In this document: piece by piece, positions 1 to 6,396 of the stretch | Layout: each line of letters begins with the position of its first letter | Numbering within the stretch: position 1 is the stretch's first letter | From: DATKGP01 sp035510775 | GTDB lineage: Bacteria; Patescibacteriota; UBA1384; 2-12-FULL-50-11 | Reading direction: 5' to 3' | NCBI GenBank assembly: GCA_035510775.1 | Contig: DATKGP010000032.1 | Coordinates: 1-12,810, forward strand | DNA: 12,810 bases | Made by a program: the position numbers and the translations under genes | Notes under the pieces: model-generated | Told to the model about the DNA's origin: nothing | Seen by the model: only the letters and a program-made list of their open reading frames with translations | The model's database searches: none

Positions 1-130
1 GGAGGGGGACTCTTTTTCGATTAAATAGACTGTTCCTCCTCGGCAAAAGCCTTCATAATCTGATCAAGCCATGACAAAAGGTGTTCTAAACAACTTGCAT
101 TAGGGCGACTATAACTAGCGCAGTTGATGA

Positions 131-153
131 GCCGACAGCCAGTGGCTGTCGGC
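131..153. repeat. Perfect 10-bp hairpin
   Basis: GCCGACAGCC (131-140) and GGCTGTCGGC (144-153) pair perfectly around a 3-nt AGT loop. No T tract follows on either side, so it is a structural element or possible attenuator/RNA stabiliser and not a standard terminator. Confidence 0.7.
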
Positions 154-167
154 GAACGCTTATCGGC

Positions 168-198
168 TGCTTTCGCTAAAATTTTCCCAGCGAAAGCA
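168..198. repeat. Perfect 10-bp hairpin with 11-nt loop
   Basis: TGCTTTCGCT (168-177) pairs with AGCGAAAGCA (189-198); the loop is AAAATTTTCCC. It lies 15 bases beyond the previous hairpin, giving two strong stems in under 70 bases. The role is unknown. Confidence 0.65.
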
Positions 199-279
199 AG
201 GCTGCGAGCGAAGCGCCACGTTTGGGACGCGGAGGTCGACAGTTCGATACGAGCGTAATGCAATGGAGCGAGTATACGA

Positions 280-294
280 GCCCGCGAAGCGGGC
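280..294. repeat. GC-rich hairpin downstream of the zinc operon
   Basis: GCCCGC and GCGGGC pair around GAA. It sits about 25 bases past the permease stop codon on the minus strand, where a transcription end would be expected. It lacks the T run of a Rho-independent terminator, so terminator function is only possible. Confidence 0.5.
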
Positions 295-318
295 GATTAA
301 TCTTATCTGACCCGACAA

Positions 319-1119
319 TTAGTATCTGTCGTTCACTAAAAGACTAATAACGAAGAATAGTAAGGCAATCAGGACAATGGTTCCGCCGGTAGAAATATTT
401 AGGTAGTAGGAGGAGATTACCCCAGCGACAACCGAGATTAACGAGAAAATCTCGGCAATTAGAATGCTCCGCTTAAAACTTTGGCGAAATTGCAAGGCGG
501 TCAAGACCGGTATTACCACTAACGCCGAGATGAGCAAAATCCCAATTATCGGGATAGAAAGCGCCACCACGACCGCGGCGAGCATAATGAAAATTGTGTT
601 AATCAGACGAATTGGGATTCCGCTGACTTGCGCCGCTTCCTCGTCAAAAGAAATAAAAATCAGCTCTTTATAGAAAGCCAATATCAAGACAGCGACAACC
701 AAGCTCGTAACTACGATGGTGACAACATCGATCATTCGGACAGTGACTATACTGCCGAACAAATAATTAGACAGATTGACGCTGAAACCGTGATAGGCAC
801 TAATAAGGACGATGGCAATCGCCAGAGAGCCAGACAGAAACAGCGACAGAGCCGACTCGCTGTAAATCCTTCGGCTATTGCGCAAGCGTTCAACAGCAAC
901 CGACGAAACGACTGACGCGCCAATGGCGGTAAGGATTGGGTTGATTCCAAGCAAAATTCCCAAGGCCACACCAGCAAACGATACGTGTGCCAGAGTGTCG
1001 GCGATTAGGGAGTAGCGCCGCAATACCAGGAAAATACCGATGAGCGGGGCGATTAGGGCGATGACGATGCCAGCCTCCAAACCCCTGATGACAAAACCGT
1101 ACTGCAAAAAGCTAAGCAT
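319..1119 (-). CDS. znuB: Zinc-type ABC transporter permease (ZnuB/AdcB, ABC-3 family)
   Basis: This 266-residue integral membrane protein forms the channel of a metal-ion importer. It has eight or nine hydrophobic segments. Near the N-terminus it carries the ABC-3 signature RRYSLIADTLAHVSFAG (about residues 34-50), and a cytoplasmic coupling stretch FDEEAAQVSGI lies near residue 158. The length is normal for ZnuB/AdcB/TroC proteins. Its ATG overlaps the end of the upstream ATPase gene by 8 bases, implying translational coupling. A good Shine-Dalgarno AGGA lies 6 bases before the start (minus strand, 1126-1129), one of the clearest in the window. It is the last gene of a binding protein-ATPase-permease operon. 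Metal specificity cannot be read from the permease; zinc is inferred from the binding protein. Confidence 0.93.
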   Translation of the reverse strand: MLSFLQYGFVIRGLEAGIVIALIAPLIGIFLVLRRYSLIADTLAHVSFAGVALGILLGINPILTAIGASVVSSVAVERLRNSRRIYSESALSLFLSGSLAIAIVLISAYHGFSVNLSNYLFGSIVTVRMIDVVTIVVTSLVVAVLILAFYKELIFISFDEEAAQVSGIPIRLINTIFIMLAAVVVALSIPIIGILLISALVVIPVLTALQFRQSFKRSILIAEIFSLISVVAGVISSYYLNISTGGTIVLIALLFFVISLLVNDRY

Positions 1120-1801
1120 TAATCTTCCTCACTTCAGTTATCACTTTATTAATTCTAAAAAGCTCGCTGGCTTCCCGCTCGATAATTTCTCCGTCGTGGG
1201 AAACTAAAATCAAGGTCAAACCATGATCACGATTGAGTCTTTTGAGAAGGCGGTAAAATTCACCTTGAGCCGCCTCATCAACGCCAGCCGTCGGCTCGTC
1301 AAGAATAATAACCTCGGGGTTGCTGGCCAAGGCTCGGGCAATAAAAACCCTCTGCTGCTGCCCGCCGGAAAGATCGCCGATAAGACGGGTCGCGTACTGG
1401 AGCATATCGACCTTCTCTAAAGCCTGATGGGCTTCGCGGTGATCGGCCGGTGTCAGGCTATGGAACAGGCCACGTTTAGCAAACAGACCCATACTGACAA
1501 CTTCTTCAACGGTCGCCGGAAAACTAATGTCAAAATTGGTAACCTTCTGCGGAACGTAACCAATTCTTTCTCGCTCTTTGAATTTGCGTGCCTCCATACC
1601 AAATAGCTCAACGGTGCCTTTCTTTGGCTTAAGTAGGCCCAACATAATTTTCAAAATAGTCGTCTTGCCACCGCCATTCGGCCCAACTATTCCGACGTAG
1701 CTACCTGCTTGGATTTCTAGGCTGATGTGATGCAGAACTTCTTCTTTGCCATAGGCAAAGCAAACATTTTCAAGTTTGAAAATTAGTTTTACTGGTTGCA
1801 T
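1112..1801 (-). CDS. znuC: Zinc-type ABC transporter ATP-binding protein (ZnuC/AdcC)
   Basis: This 229-residue nucleotide-binding subunit powers the metal importer from the cytoplasmic face. All ABC motifs are present: Walker A GPNGGGKTT (residues 40-48), Q-loop Gln near 85, signature LSGGQQQR (144-151), Walker B VIILDEP (164-170) and switch His202 in LVSHD. The start overlaps the 3' end of the binding-protein gene by 13 bases and the end overlaps the permease start by 8, so the three genes are translationally linked. No strong Shine-Dalgarno precedes the start, which fits re-initiation from the upstream gene. The early FAYGKEEVLHHISLEI stretch and short length are typical of the ZnuC/TroB group. 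Confidence 0.94.
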   Translation of the reverse strand: MQPVKLIFKLENVCFAYGKEEVLHHISLEIQAGSYVGIVGPNGGGKTTILKIMLGLLKPKKGTVELFGMEARKFKERERIGYVPQKVTNFDISFPATVEEVVSMGLFAKRGLFHSLTPADHREAHQALEKVDMLQYATRLIGDLSGGQQQRVFIARALASNPEVIILDEPTAGVDEAAQGEFYRLLKRLNRDHGLTLILVSHDGEIIEREASELFRINKVITEVRKINA

Positions 1802-2709
1802 CCTAAGGCAATTTGTAAATTGGTAAGATTGTGACGCATAATTGTCTGATAATTTTCGCCTTGTCGAGTCTGCGTCGCCGTCAGCCCTTCAATCGGATTC
1901 AATTCCAGCGTTTTGGCACCGGTTTCCTGGGCGATTGTGTCCGAAAGCTTTGAACTGACCAGACTTTCGAAGAAAATATACTTGATATCACGCGCCTTAA
2001 CCAGCCGGGCGACACTGGCCAGATCTTGAGCCGATGGTTCTTCGTCTGGCGACAGACCGGCGATGGTGATTTGGTTTAAGCCATACTCTTCAGCCAGATA
2101 GCCAAAGGCGGCGTGAGAGGTGACGAAGTCTTGTCGCTGGCAAGCTTTTAGCCCAAGTTTATACTGACTATCAAGATCGTCGAGCATTGCCAGAGTTTTC
2201 GCCTCGTTCGCTTGATAGTAGGCTCGATTGCCTGAGTCAAGCCGAATAATAGCCGTGGTGATTTTAGTCACTTCCTGCTTGGCCAAAACCGGATCCAGCC
2301 AGACATGGGGATCTTGCTGATTGACACCCGATTCCTCAATTTGATGAGTGGCCAGACCGTCGCCGGCCGTTAAGATAGTCACGTTTGTGCCTTGGAGAGT
2401 CTGGGCAATTTTGCTGCCCCAGGCCTCCAGACCGCCACCGTGTAAAATCAATAGCCTCGCCTGTTCGATAGCCGCCATATCTTGCGTCGATGGATCGTAG
2501 TCGTGCGGTTCGGCTCCGGCTGGGGTAATGTTTTTTACCGAGACCTTTTCCCCGCCGATCGCTTCGGCAAAATAAGCCATCGGATAAAAGCTGGCGACAA
2601 TTGGTAATTTGCCATCATTTTGCGTAACTCTTAGTCGAGCCGAAACTAAAACAGTGATGACTACGACAATAACCAACCCTAAAATAACAGTCAGCAGGAC
2701 TTTTTTCAT
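1789..2709 (-). CDS. znuA: Zinc-binding solute-binding protein (ZnuA/AdcA family), membrane-anchored
   Basis: This 306-residue extracytoplasmic protein captures the metal and delivers it to the ABC importer. By eye against the cluster A-I family, the ligands are His69 (AEPHDYDPS), His135 (DPHVWLDP), His199 (TSHAAFGYLAEEYGL) and Glu274 (LNPIEGLT). His at the third site and LNPxEGLT at the fourth match zinc proteins such as AdcA; manganese members such as PsaA have Glu at the third. The His-rich loop common in ZnuA is nearly absent, with only THQIEE near residue 121. The N-terminus is an uncleaved-looking hydrophobic helix (about 4-23) with no lipobox cysteine, so it is probably held by a transmembrane anchor. 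It is first in the operon, 45-50 bases below an extended -10 promoter. Zinc specificity is inferred. Confidence 0.92.
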   Translation of the reverse strand: MKKVLLTVILGLVIVVVITVLVSARLRVTQNDGKLPIVASFYPMAYFAEAIGGEKVSVKNITPAGAEPHDYDPSTQDMAAIEQARLLILHGGGLEAWGSKIAQTLQGTNVTILTAGDGLATHQIEESGVNQQDPHVWLDPVLAKQEVTKITTAIIRLDSGNRAYYQANEAKTLAMLDDLDSQYKLGLKACQRQDFVTSHAAFGYLAEEYGLNQITIAGLSPDEEPSAQDLASVARLVKARDIKYIFFESLVSSKLSDTIAQETGAKTLELNPIEGLTATQTRQGENYQTIMRHNLTNLQIALGCNQ

Positions 2710-2756
2710 ACTAATGGCGCCGCGAGACTATGATTCCAGACCAACTGCATTTGTTA

Positions 2757-2765
2757 ATTATACCA
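2757..2765 (-). promoter_or_regulatory. Extended -10 promoter for the zinc importer operon
   Basis: On the minus strand the sequence reads TGGTATAAT, an extended -10 (TGn) with a perfect TATAAT, about 48 bases before the binding-protein start codon. The -35 region is poor, as expected when an extended -10 compensates. It lies in the 76-base gap between two divergent genes, and the AT-rich core may also serve the rightward DUF192 gene. I could not identify a Zur/AdcR operator. Confidence 0.6.
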
Positions 2766-2785
2766 AGATTTGCCAAGATGGAACC

Positions 2786-3292
2786 ATGCGACTGCGTTTG
2801 GTTCTTATGGTTTTGATTTTAATTATCGGCGCCAGTATCGGCGGATATTTGTGGTACCAGAGCCGACACTCGCTCCAGGCCACCTCGGTACCAGCAAGTA
2901 GCGCTAGCTTGCCACTTGTTTCGGTAAAAATTAGTGGAACTGCCTTCACGGCCGAAGCGGCCACGACCGTTGATGAAGAGACGCAAGGCTTGTCGTTTAG
3001 AAAAAGCTTGCCGGTCGGCCACGGTATGCTCTTTACCATCGATCCGCCAGATCGGGCGACTTTCTGGATGAAAGATATGCTCTTTAACCTCGATTTGGTT
3101 TGGATTCGAGGCGACAAAGTCGTCGGTGTAACGGCTAATGTGCCTGCTCCGGTCGCCGGCACCGATCCTTCGGATTTACCCATCTATCAGGCGCCGAGTG
3201 TGGTCGATTATGTACTGGAAATTAACGCCGGAGCCGCCAATAGCTTGAAGGCTGGGGATCTGGTCGTAATCACCCAGACCGGCTCGATTTAA
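2786..3292 (+). CDS. DUF192 family protein with N-terminal membrane anchor
   Basis: This 168-residue protein starts with a transmembrane helix (MRLRLVLMVLILIIGASIGG), followed by a short linker and a complete DUF192 domain from about residue 45. Family hallmarks are GLSFRKSLPVGHGMLF, ATFWMKDMLFNLDLVWI and the closing VLEINAGAANSLKAGD. DUF192 proteins are small extracytoplasmic beta proteins of unknown biochemical role. The start at 2786 is chosen because the anchor begins there; the same frame is open further upstream but would run across the divergent promoter and into the opposite gene. The stop is followed after one base by the ATG of the alkyltransferase-like gene, so the two are cotranscribed. 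Confidence 0.88.
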   Translation: MRLRLVLMVLILIIGASIGGYLWYQSRHSLQATSVPASSASLPLVSVKISGTAFTAEAATTVDEETQGLSFRKSLPVGHGMLFTIDPPDRATFWMKDMLFNLDLVWIRGDKVVGVTANVPAPVAGTDPSDLPIYQAPSVVDYVLEINAGAANSLKAGDLVVITQTGSI

Positions 3293-3293
3293 G

Positions 3294-3638
3294 ATGCCTT
3301 TCGCCGAAAAAGTTCGCGAGATTATTCGCCAAGTTCCTCGCGGTAAAATTTCCACCTACGGCACCATTGCCGCCTTGGCCGGCTCGCCCAGATCGGCTTT
3401 GTTCGTCGGCCAAATTTTGCGCCGCAGTGGCGGAGACTTGCCCTGGTGGCGAATTGTCGGCAAGGACGGCTTCATTACTATTAGCAACATCGAAGTGCCG
3501 GCCGAGCTGCAAGTGGAATTATTGAAATCCGAAGGTGTAAAAATTAAAAAAACCAAGACGCTTTATCAAGCCGATTACCCTGCTTACCGCTGGCAACCAA
3601 CAGATAATTTCGGTAAAATTACACCTGTGCGGGGGTAG
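3294..3638 (+). CDS. Alkyltransferase-like protein (MGMT DNA-binding domain, no catalytic Cys)
   Basis: This 114-residue protein has the fold of the DNA-binding domain of O6-methylguanine-DNA methyltransferase, including VPRGKISTYGTIA (residues 14-26) and VGQILRR. The methyl-acceptor motif PCHR is PWWR (residues 50-53), so it cannot transfer alkyl groups. Such ATL proteins bind O6-alkylguanine and hand it to nucleotide excision repair. By eye, the usual arginine finger (R in the ARxVGxxLR motif) is Leu36 here, and the His of PWHR is Trp. Lesion recognition may therefore differ from studied ATLs. The frame ends on a TAG that is part of the following tRNA-Gly gene, so the last three codons and the stop overlap the tRNA acceptor stem. 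It starts one base after the DUF192 stop. Confidence 0.88.
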   Translation: MPFAEKVREIIRQVPRGKISTYGTIAALAGSPRSALFVGQILRRSGGDLPWWRIVGKDGFITISNIEVPAELQVELLKSEGVKIKKTKTLYQADYPAYRWQPTDNFGKITPVRG

Positions 3639-3699
3639 TTCAACGGTAGAATATCTCCCTTCCAAGGAGATGGCGCGGGTCCAACTCCCGTCCCCCGCT
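3629..3699 (+). tRNA. tRNA-Gly (anticodon TCC)
   Basis: A full cloverleaf can be drawn. The acceptor stem GCGGGGG (3629-3635) pairs with CCCCCGC (3692-3698), with T3699 as discriminator. The anticodon stem TCTCC/GGAGA (3654-3658, 3666-3670) encloses loop CTTCCAA with anticodon TCC (3661-3663). The T-arm contains GGGTCCAACTCCC, with TCCAA in place of the usual TTCRA. CCA is not encoded. The 5' ten bases overlap the end of the alkyltransferase-like gene, so mRNA and tRNA share sequence and processing must separate them. Confidence 0.93.
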
Positions 3700-3701
3700 C
3701 A

Positions 3702-3740
3702 TCGTCTCGTCCGCTCGTCTTTAGACGAGCGAGACGGACG
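3702..3740. repeat. Imperfect hairpin between tRNA-Gly and the GIY-YIG gene
   Basis: GCTCGTC and GACGAGC pair perfectly around TTTA, and flanking GTCTC/GAGAC extend the stem across a 4-nt bulge. Together with the downstream GGACG it forms a compact inverted repeat between tRNA-Gly and the GIY-YIG start. No T run follows on the plus strand. It could aid tRNA 3' processing, or be the edge of a mobile GIY-YIG unit. Confidence 0.55.
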
Positions 3741-3749
3741 CATTAAAAA

Positions 3750-4001
3750 ATGTATATTGTCTATGTACTGAGAAGTCTGAAAGATAACAAGACTTATGTC
3801 GGCTGTACAAAGGATCTCGACAACAGAGTCAAAGAACACAACAATGGCGAGGTAAAATCCACGAAATCAAGAGCTCCACTCGTACTGTGGTACAAGGAAG
3901 AATTCAAAGACAAATTTGAGGCTTTTGAGCGAGAAAAACATTTCAAAAGCTCATGGGGAAGAAGGCAACTTAGGAAAATATTAGACAATCGAGTAAAGTA
4001 G
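3750..4001 (+). CDS. Small GIY-YIG endonuclease domain protein (UPF0213-like)
   Basis: This 83-residue single-domain protein matches the GIY-YIG fold. The first strand is MYIVYVLRS, the second motif is KTYVGCT (residues 14-20), the catalytic Arg is R26 in DLDNRVKEHNNG, and the metal-binding Glu is in the FEAFEREKHFKSSWGRRQL helix (E60 or E62). The first motif is VYV instead of GIY, as is common in this subfamily. Stand-alone proteins of this type are frequent in CPR genomes and their targets are unknown. The gene begins 50 bases after tRNA-Gly with a hairpin between them, and its codon use is more A-rich than its neighbours. That fits a mobile gene inserted next to a tRNA. Confidence 0.87.
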   Translation: MYIVYVLRSLKDNKTYVGCTKDLDNRVKEHNNGEVKSTKSRAPLVLWYKEEFKDKFEAFEREKHFKSSWGRRQLRKILDNRVK

Positions 4002-4005
4002 GATT

Positions 4006-4749
4006 ATGGAGGGAATGCTTGAGGGGAAGATTGTGCTCATCACCGGTTCGGCGTCGGGTATCGGCGCTGCCACGGCCGAGCTCGCCGCTGAATACGGCGC
4101 GAAAGTTATTTTGCACGACCGCGATGACAACGAGCGTCTTCGCCACCACGCCGAAAAGTTGAACGCCAAATATATCGTCTGCGACGTCGCCGAAAAGCAA
4201 GCCGTCGAAATTGCCGTGAGCGGAGTTCTCGACGAAATCCGCCACATTGACGCGCTTATAAACTGCGCCGGCATCGTCAGCCCGAAACCGTTTTTAGAAT
4301 TAACCGACTGGGATTTTCTGAAAATTTTCAACGTCGATATGCTTGGCACCGCCCATTTTTGCCAAGCGGTAATCCCTTCGATGCAAAAACGCCACTACGG
4401 TCGAATCGTCAACATTGGGTCGCTGCGCGGCCATCCGGCCACTTCGAGTTTTCGCGATATGCCCTATTCGGTCGCCAAAGCCGGCATCATCACCATGACC
4501 GCTGCTCTGGCGAAACAGTTCGCTCCGGACATCGCCGTCAACGCCGTCTCGCCGGGTTTTGTCGATACACCGATTAGCAAAACTTGGGATCGTCACGTTT
4601 GGAACCAAGTCAAAAATTCGCTGGTCGGCCGAGTCGCTAAGCCAAAAGAAGTTGCCGAAGTTCTACTGTTTTTAGCCAGCGACCGCGCCAGCTACATCAC
4701 CGGACAGACTGTCGTCGCCGACGGCGGACATACCATCGCCGGCAAATGA
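4006..4749 (+). CDS. Short-chain dehydrogenase/reductase (classical SDR)
   Basis: This 247-residue cytosolic NAD(P)-dependent oxidoreductase has a Rossmann fold. Visible motifs are the dinucleotide-binding TGSASGIG (residues 13-20), NCAG (86-89; the usual NNAG), catalytic Ser139 in NIGSL, and YSVAK with Tyr154 and Lys158. The C-terminal VSPGFVDTPI and ITGQTVVADGG stretches are typical of classical FabG-like SDRs. Asp38 after the second beta strand suggests a preference for NAD(H), by family rule. The substrate cannot be told. The ATG at 4006 gives MEGMLEGKIVLITG; an in-frame ATG at 4015 would begin MLEGK, as many SDRs do, but the GGAGG before it is only two bases away. The gene follows the GIY-YIG stop after 4 bases. 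Confidence 0.9.
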   Translation: MEGMLEGKIVLITGSASGIGAATAELAAEYGAKVILHDRDDNERLRHHAEKLNAKYIVCDVAEKQAVEIAVSGVLDEIRHIDALINCAGIVSPKPFLELTDWDFLKIFNVDMLGTAHFCQAVIPSMQKRHYGRIVNIGSLRGHPATSSFRDMPYSVAKAGIITMTAALAKQFAPDIAVNAVSPGFVDTPISKTWDRHVWNQVKNSLVGRVAKPKEVAEVLLFLASDRASYITGQTVVADGGHTIAGK

Positions 4750-4757
4750 TTGCCGGC
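4738..4757 (+). terminator. Hairpin spanning the SDR stop codon
   Basis: GCCGGCAA and TTGCCGGC form a perfect 8-bp stem whose 4-nt loop ATGA contains the SDR stop codon TGA. It is placed as a transcription end, but AACAAATCC follows instead of a T run, so terminator activity is uncertain. Confidence 0.4.
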
Positions 4758-4760
4758 AAC

Positions 4761-4924
4761 AAATCCTAAGCCCTAAACTCTAAATCCTAAACAGTCTCAA
4801 TAGTTCTAACCTTCCACAACAAATTCTTAATCCCAAATTTGAATTTAGAATTTTGGACTTGTTGTCGCTGATTCCTCGGCTAACTCCTTCGGAGTAGTAT
4901 TTCGGATTTAGTATTTAGGATTTA
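4761..4924. repeat. AT-rich nested inverted-repeat element
   Basis: The gap between the SDR and the next gene has CCTAAA/TAAATCC-type repeats at both ends in opposite orientation. TAAATCCTAAA (4781-4791) is the exact reverse complement of 4914-4924, and extra CCTAA/TAAA units flank it. The centre holds CAACAA...TTGTTG (about 4817-4865) around the palindrome CAAATTTG, plus the hairpin ACTCC-TTC-GGAGT (4883-4895). The layout resembles a MITE-like or REP-like element or a long RNA stem. I see no gene in it. Confidence 0.6.
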
Positions 4925-4973
4925 TCAGCTTTGCGGTACTGGATTTTCTTATAGTTTCTGTTAAGCTGCACAT

Positions 4974-5348
4974 ATGAACAACAGAACGATTCGTTGGATT
5001 TTGACCAGTGCTTTTGGAGCTTTGGTTATTGTGGTGGTAATCGCCGTCGCCATAACAATTCACCATCACCGAACCAAAACTACCCTAACTACCTCGACTT
5101 CAACCAACCAGACTAGCAATAGTTCCACTGCCACCACGCCGACAACTAATGAGGCCGCTGCACCGGCTGCCAGCACTCCTGCTGCCCCAGCCACTGCTCC
5201 GGCAACAACCAAAAAGGTTTCCCGATCGATCAGAAGTTCTCGCTTAATTACGACCACCTATACTTACTCGGAAAGCATCTCCAGCGGAGCTTCCGCCAGC
5301 GCTAGCGCGGGCGATGGTTTCGCCTCGGCATCAGCCAGCGCTTGGTAG
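4974..5348 (+). CDS. Membrane-anchored Thr/Ser/Ala-rich hypothetical protein
   Basis: I do not recognise a family for this 124-residue protein. It has a short basic N-terminus (MNNRTIRW), one transmembrane helix (about residues 9-29) and then a low-complexity stretch rich in Thr, Ser, Ala and Pro (33-83). A basic patch KKVSRSIRSSR follows, then a tail of Ser/Ala repeats (SGASASASAGDGFASASASAW) ending in Trp. It is probably anchored in the membrane with the repeats outside, where they could be glycosylated or act as a stalk or surface adhesin. The following peptidase gene begins 29 bases later and has the same design of N-terminal helix plus Thr/Ala linker, so the two may work together. No clear Shine-Dalgarno precedes the ATG. 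Confidence 0.65.
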   Translation: MNNRTIRWILTSAFGALVIVVVIAVAITIHHHRTKTTLTTSTSTNQTSNSSTATTPTTNEAAAPAASTPAAPATAPATTKKVSRSIRSSRLITTTYTYSESISSGASASASAGDGFASASASAW

Positions 5349-5377
5349 AAAAAACGCTACAATTTGGAGTAGGCGTT

Positions 5378-6133
5378 ATGCGAATATCGAGATTTAACTA
5401 TTTTTTTACGGCTACGATAATCATTTTCTGTCTCGCTGGCTTGGAAGTTTTTGGGTTTTTGAAACTCCATCGCCGAGCGACGTCAACAACTGCGACCACA
5501 GCTCAAAGTTCCAGCCCGGCCGTAACCACCACTGCACCAACGACCGCAACCACCGCACCGGCAGCTAAAATACCCGCGAGTTACTCGCTGAAAGTACCGT
5601 TTATCGTCCAGGCGCCGTTTGCTAACTGGGACGCTCGTCACGAAGATGCCTGCGAAGAAGCCAGTTTGATTACCGTTCATTATTATCTTACCAATACGAA
5701 AGTCGCTAATCTCAATGCCGGTGATGCCGACATTACCGCTCTAATAAACTGGGAAAATGCTCACGGCTACGGCCCGAGCATCACCGTCGAACAATTGTCG
5801 AAAATTGCCGGTGATTTTTACGGGCTGAATTCCGGCCGAGTCATTGTCAATCCGACCATCGCGGAAATGAAAGCCGAAATTGCCGCCGGCCGGCCAATAA
5901 TCGTCCCGGCCGCCGGCAAACTTTTGGACAATCCTAACTTCAAAAATGGCGGTCCGAATTATCATATGCTGGTAATCCGCAGCTACGACACCAACATTTT
6001 TATCACCAGCGATCCCGGCACCCGCAACGGTGACGGCTACACCTACCCCTACACCACCCTAATGAACGCCATCCACGACTGGGACGCCAATAATATCCTG
6101 AACGGCCAGCGAGCCGTGTTGGTGTTCAACTAG
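5378..6133 (+). CDS. Membrane-anchored C39-like cysteine peptidase
   Basis: This 251-residue protein has an N-terminal transmembrane helix (about 8-28), a Thr/Ala/Pro linker (33-66) and a peptidase C39-like (C39_2, papain-fold) domain from about residue 70. Visible active-site elements are Gln78 in VPFIVQAPFANWD (oxyanion hole), Cys92 in DACEEASL, His196 in NYHMLVIRSY and an acidic partner near ITSDPGTRNG (Asp212). The domain should face outside, cutting peptides or cell-wall material; the substrate is unknown. The start at 5378 is preferred over the open frame from 5342 because GGAG lies 8 bases upstream (5366-5369) and the anchor begins there. It has no ABC-transporter fusion, unlike bacteriocin-processing C39 exporters. 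It follows a small anchored Ser/Ala-rich protein that may be its partner or substrate. Confidence 0.8.
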   Translation: MRISRFNYFFTATIIIFCLAGLEVFGFLKLHRRATSTTATTAQSSSPAVTTTAPTTATTAPAAKIPASYSLKVPFIVQAPFANWDARHEDACEEASLITVHYYLTNTKVANLNAGDADITALINWENAHGYGPSITVEQLSKIAGDFYGLNSGRVIVNPTIAEMKAEIAAGRPIIVPAAGKLLDNPNFKNGGPNYHMLVIRSYDTNIFITSDPGTRNGDGYTYPYTTLMNAIHDWDANNILNGQRAVLVFN

Positions 6134-6396
6134 TTGCATGGGCGCAGGAACACGCGGGATTTAAAACCTCGTATTCGATATACGATACCTGGGGATTGTT
6201 GGGTTTGTTGACGTGCCTGTAAACCCTGGGAGTCACGTTGCGGTTGTTTGCGGAATCGTACGGTGCAATGAACTTACTATGCCCCTTCAATCCAGCTGAA
6301 TTGCATGAAAGAGAGATTCCTACACACTCCCGCCAGCAAGTTCAAAATCACCAAATGTTGGGAGTCAAGTTGGGAGTGTTGATGCCATAATAGTAT
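6134..6396. promoter_or_regulatory. Integrase upstream region, candidate attachment/arm-site zone
   Basis: No gene is seen here. It contains repeated TGGGAGTCA-type words, the hairpin TCGTAT-TCGAT-ATACGA (about 6168-6185) and GGGTTT/AAACCC arms (6201-6206, 6221-6226). CATAAT (6386-6391) lies only 5 bases before the integrase ATG, so transcription from it would give an almost leaderless mRNA. Such clustered direct repeats next to an integrase gene are typical of arm-type binding sites. TTGCAT at 6134-6139, directly after the peptidase stop, recurs at 10108-10113 at the other end of the foreign segment. Six bases is weak evidence for an attachment core. Confidence 0.4.
6227..6378 (+). repeat. 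TGGGAGTCA direct repeats upstream of the integrase
   Basis: TGGGAGTCACGTTGCG (6227-6242) and TGGGAGTCAAGTTGGG (6359-6374) agree at 14 of 16 bases. A further TTGGGAGT (6370-6377) overlaps the second copy at a 12-base period, and an inverted ACTCCC lies at 6326-6331. The spacing and position suggest arm-type recombinase sites or autoregulatory operators. Confidence 0.5.

Larger units (their letters stand above)
1..318. other. Hairpin-rich region without a convincing gene
   Basis: No recognisable gene lies here. An 80-codon minus-strand frame (263-21) is open, ending in KAFAEEEQSI. It runs straight through two perfect hairpins and matches no family I know, so I do not call it a gene. The stretch lies downstream of the zinc importer operon, and the hairpins could protect or end its transcript. 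None is followed by a T run in that direction, so none is a canonical intrinsic terminator. Confidence 0.5.

Noticed and set aside
1..40. Possible tRNA acceptor end at the window edge (GGAGGGGGACTC)
   Set aside because: No T-arm TTCRA sequence or anticodon arm is present on either strand.
21..263. 80-codon minus-strand open frame
   Set aside because: It runs through two perfect hairpins, has no recognisable family and no clear ribosome site. The C-terminal part looks protein-like, but that is not enough to call it.
2609..2785. Upstream start for the DUF192 gene
   Set aside because: The extension would overlap the divergent znuA gene and its promoter; the membrane anchor begins at 2786.
5066..5257. 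Hydrophobic minus-strand frame opposite the Thr/Ser/Ala-rich gene
   Set aside because: The Val/Ala/Gly richness is the complement of Thr/Ala/Gly codons on the coding strand; it is a shadow.
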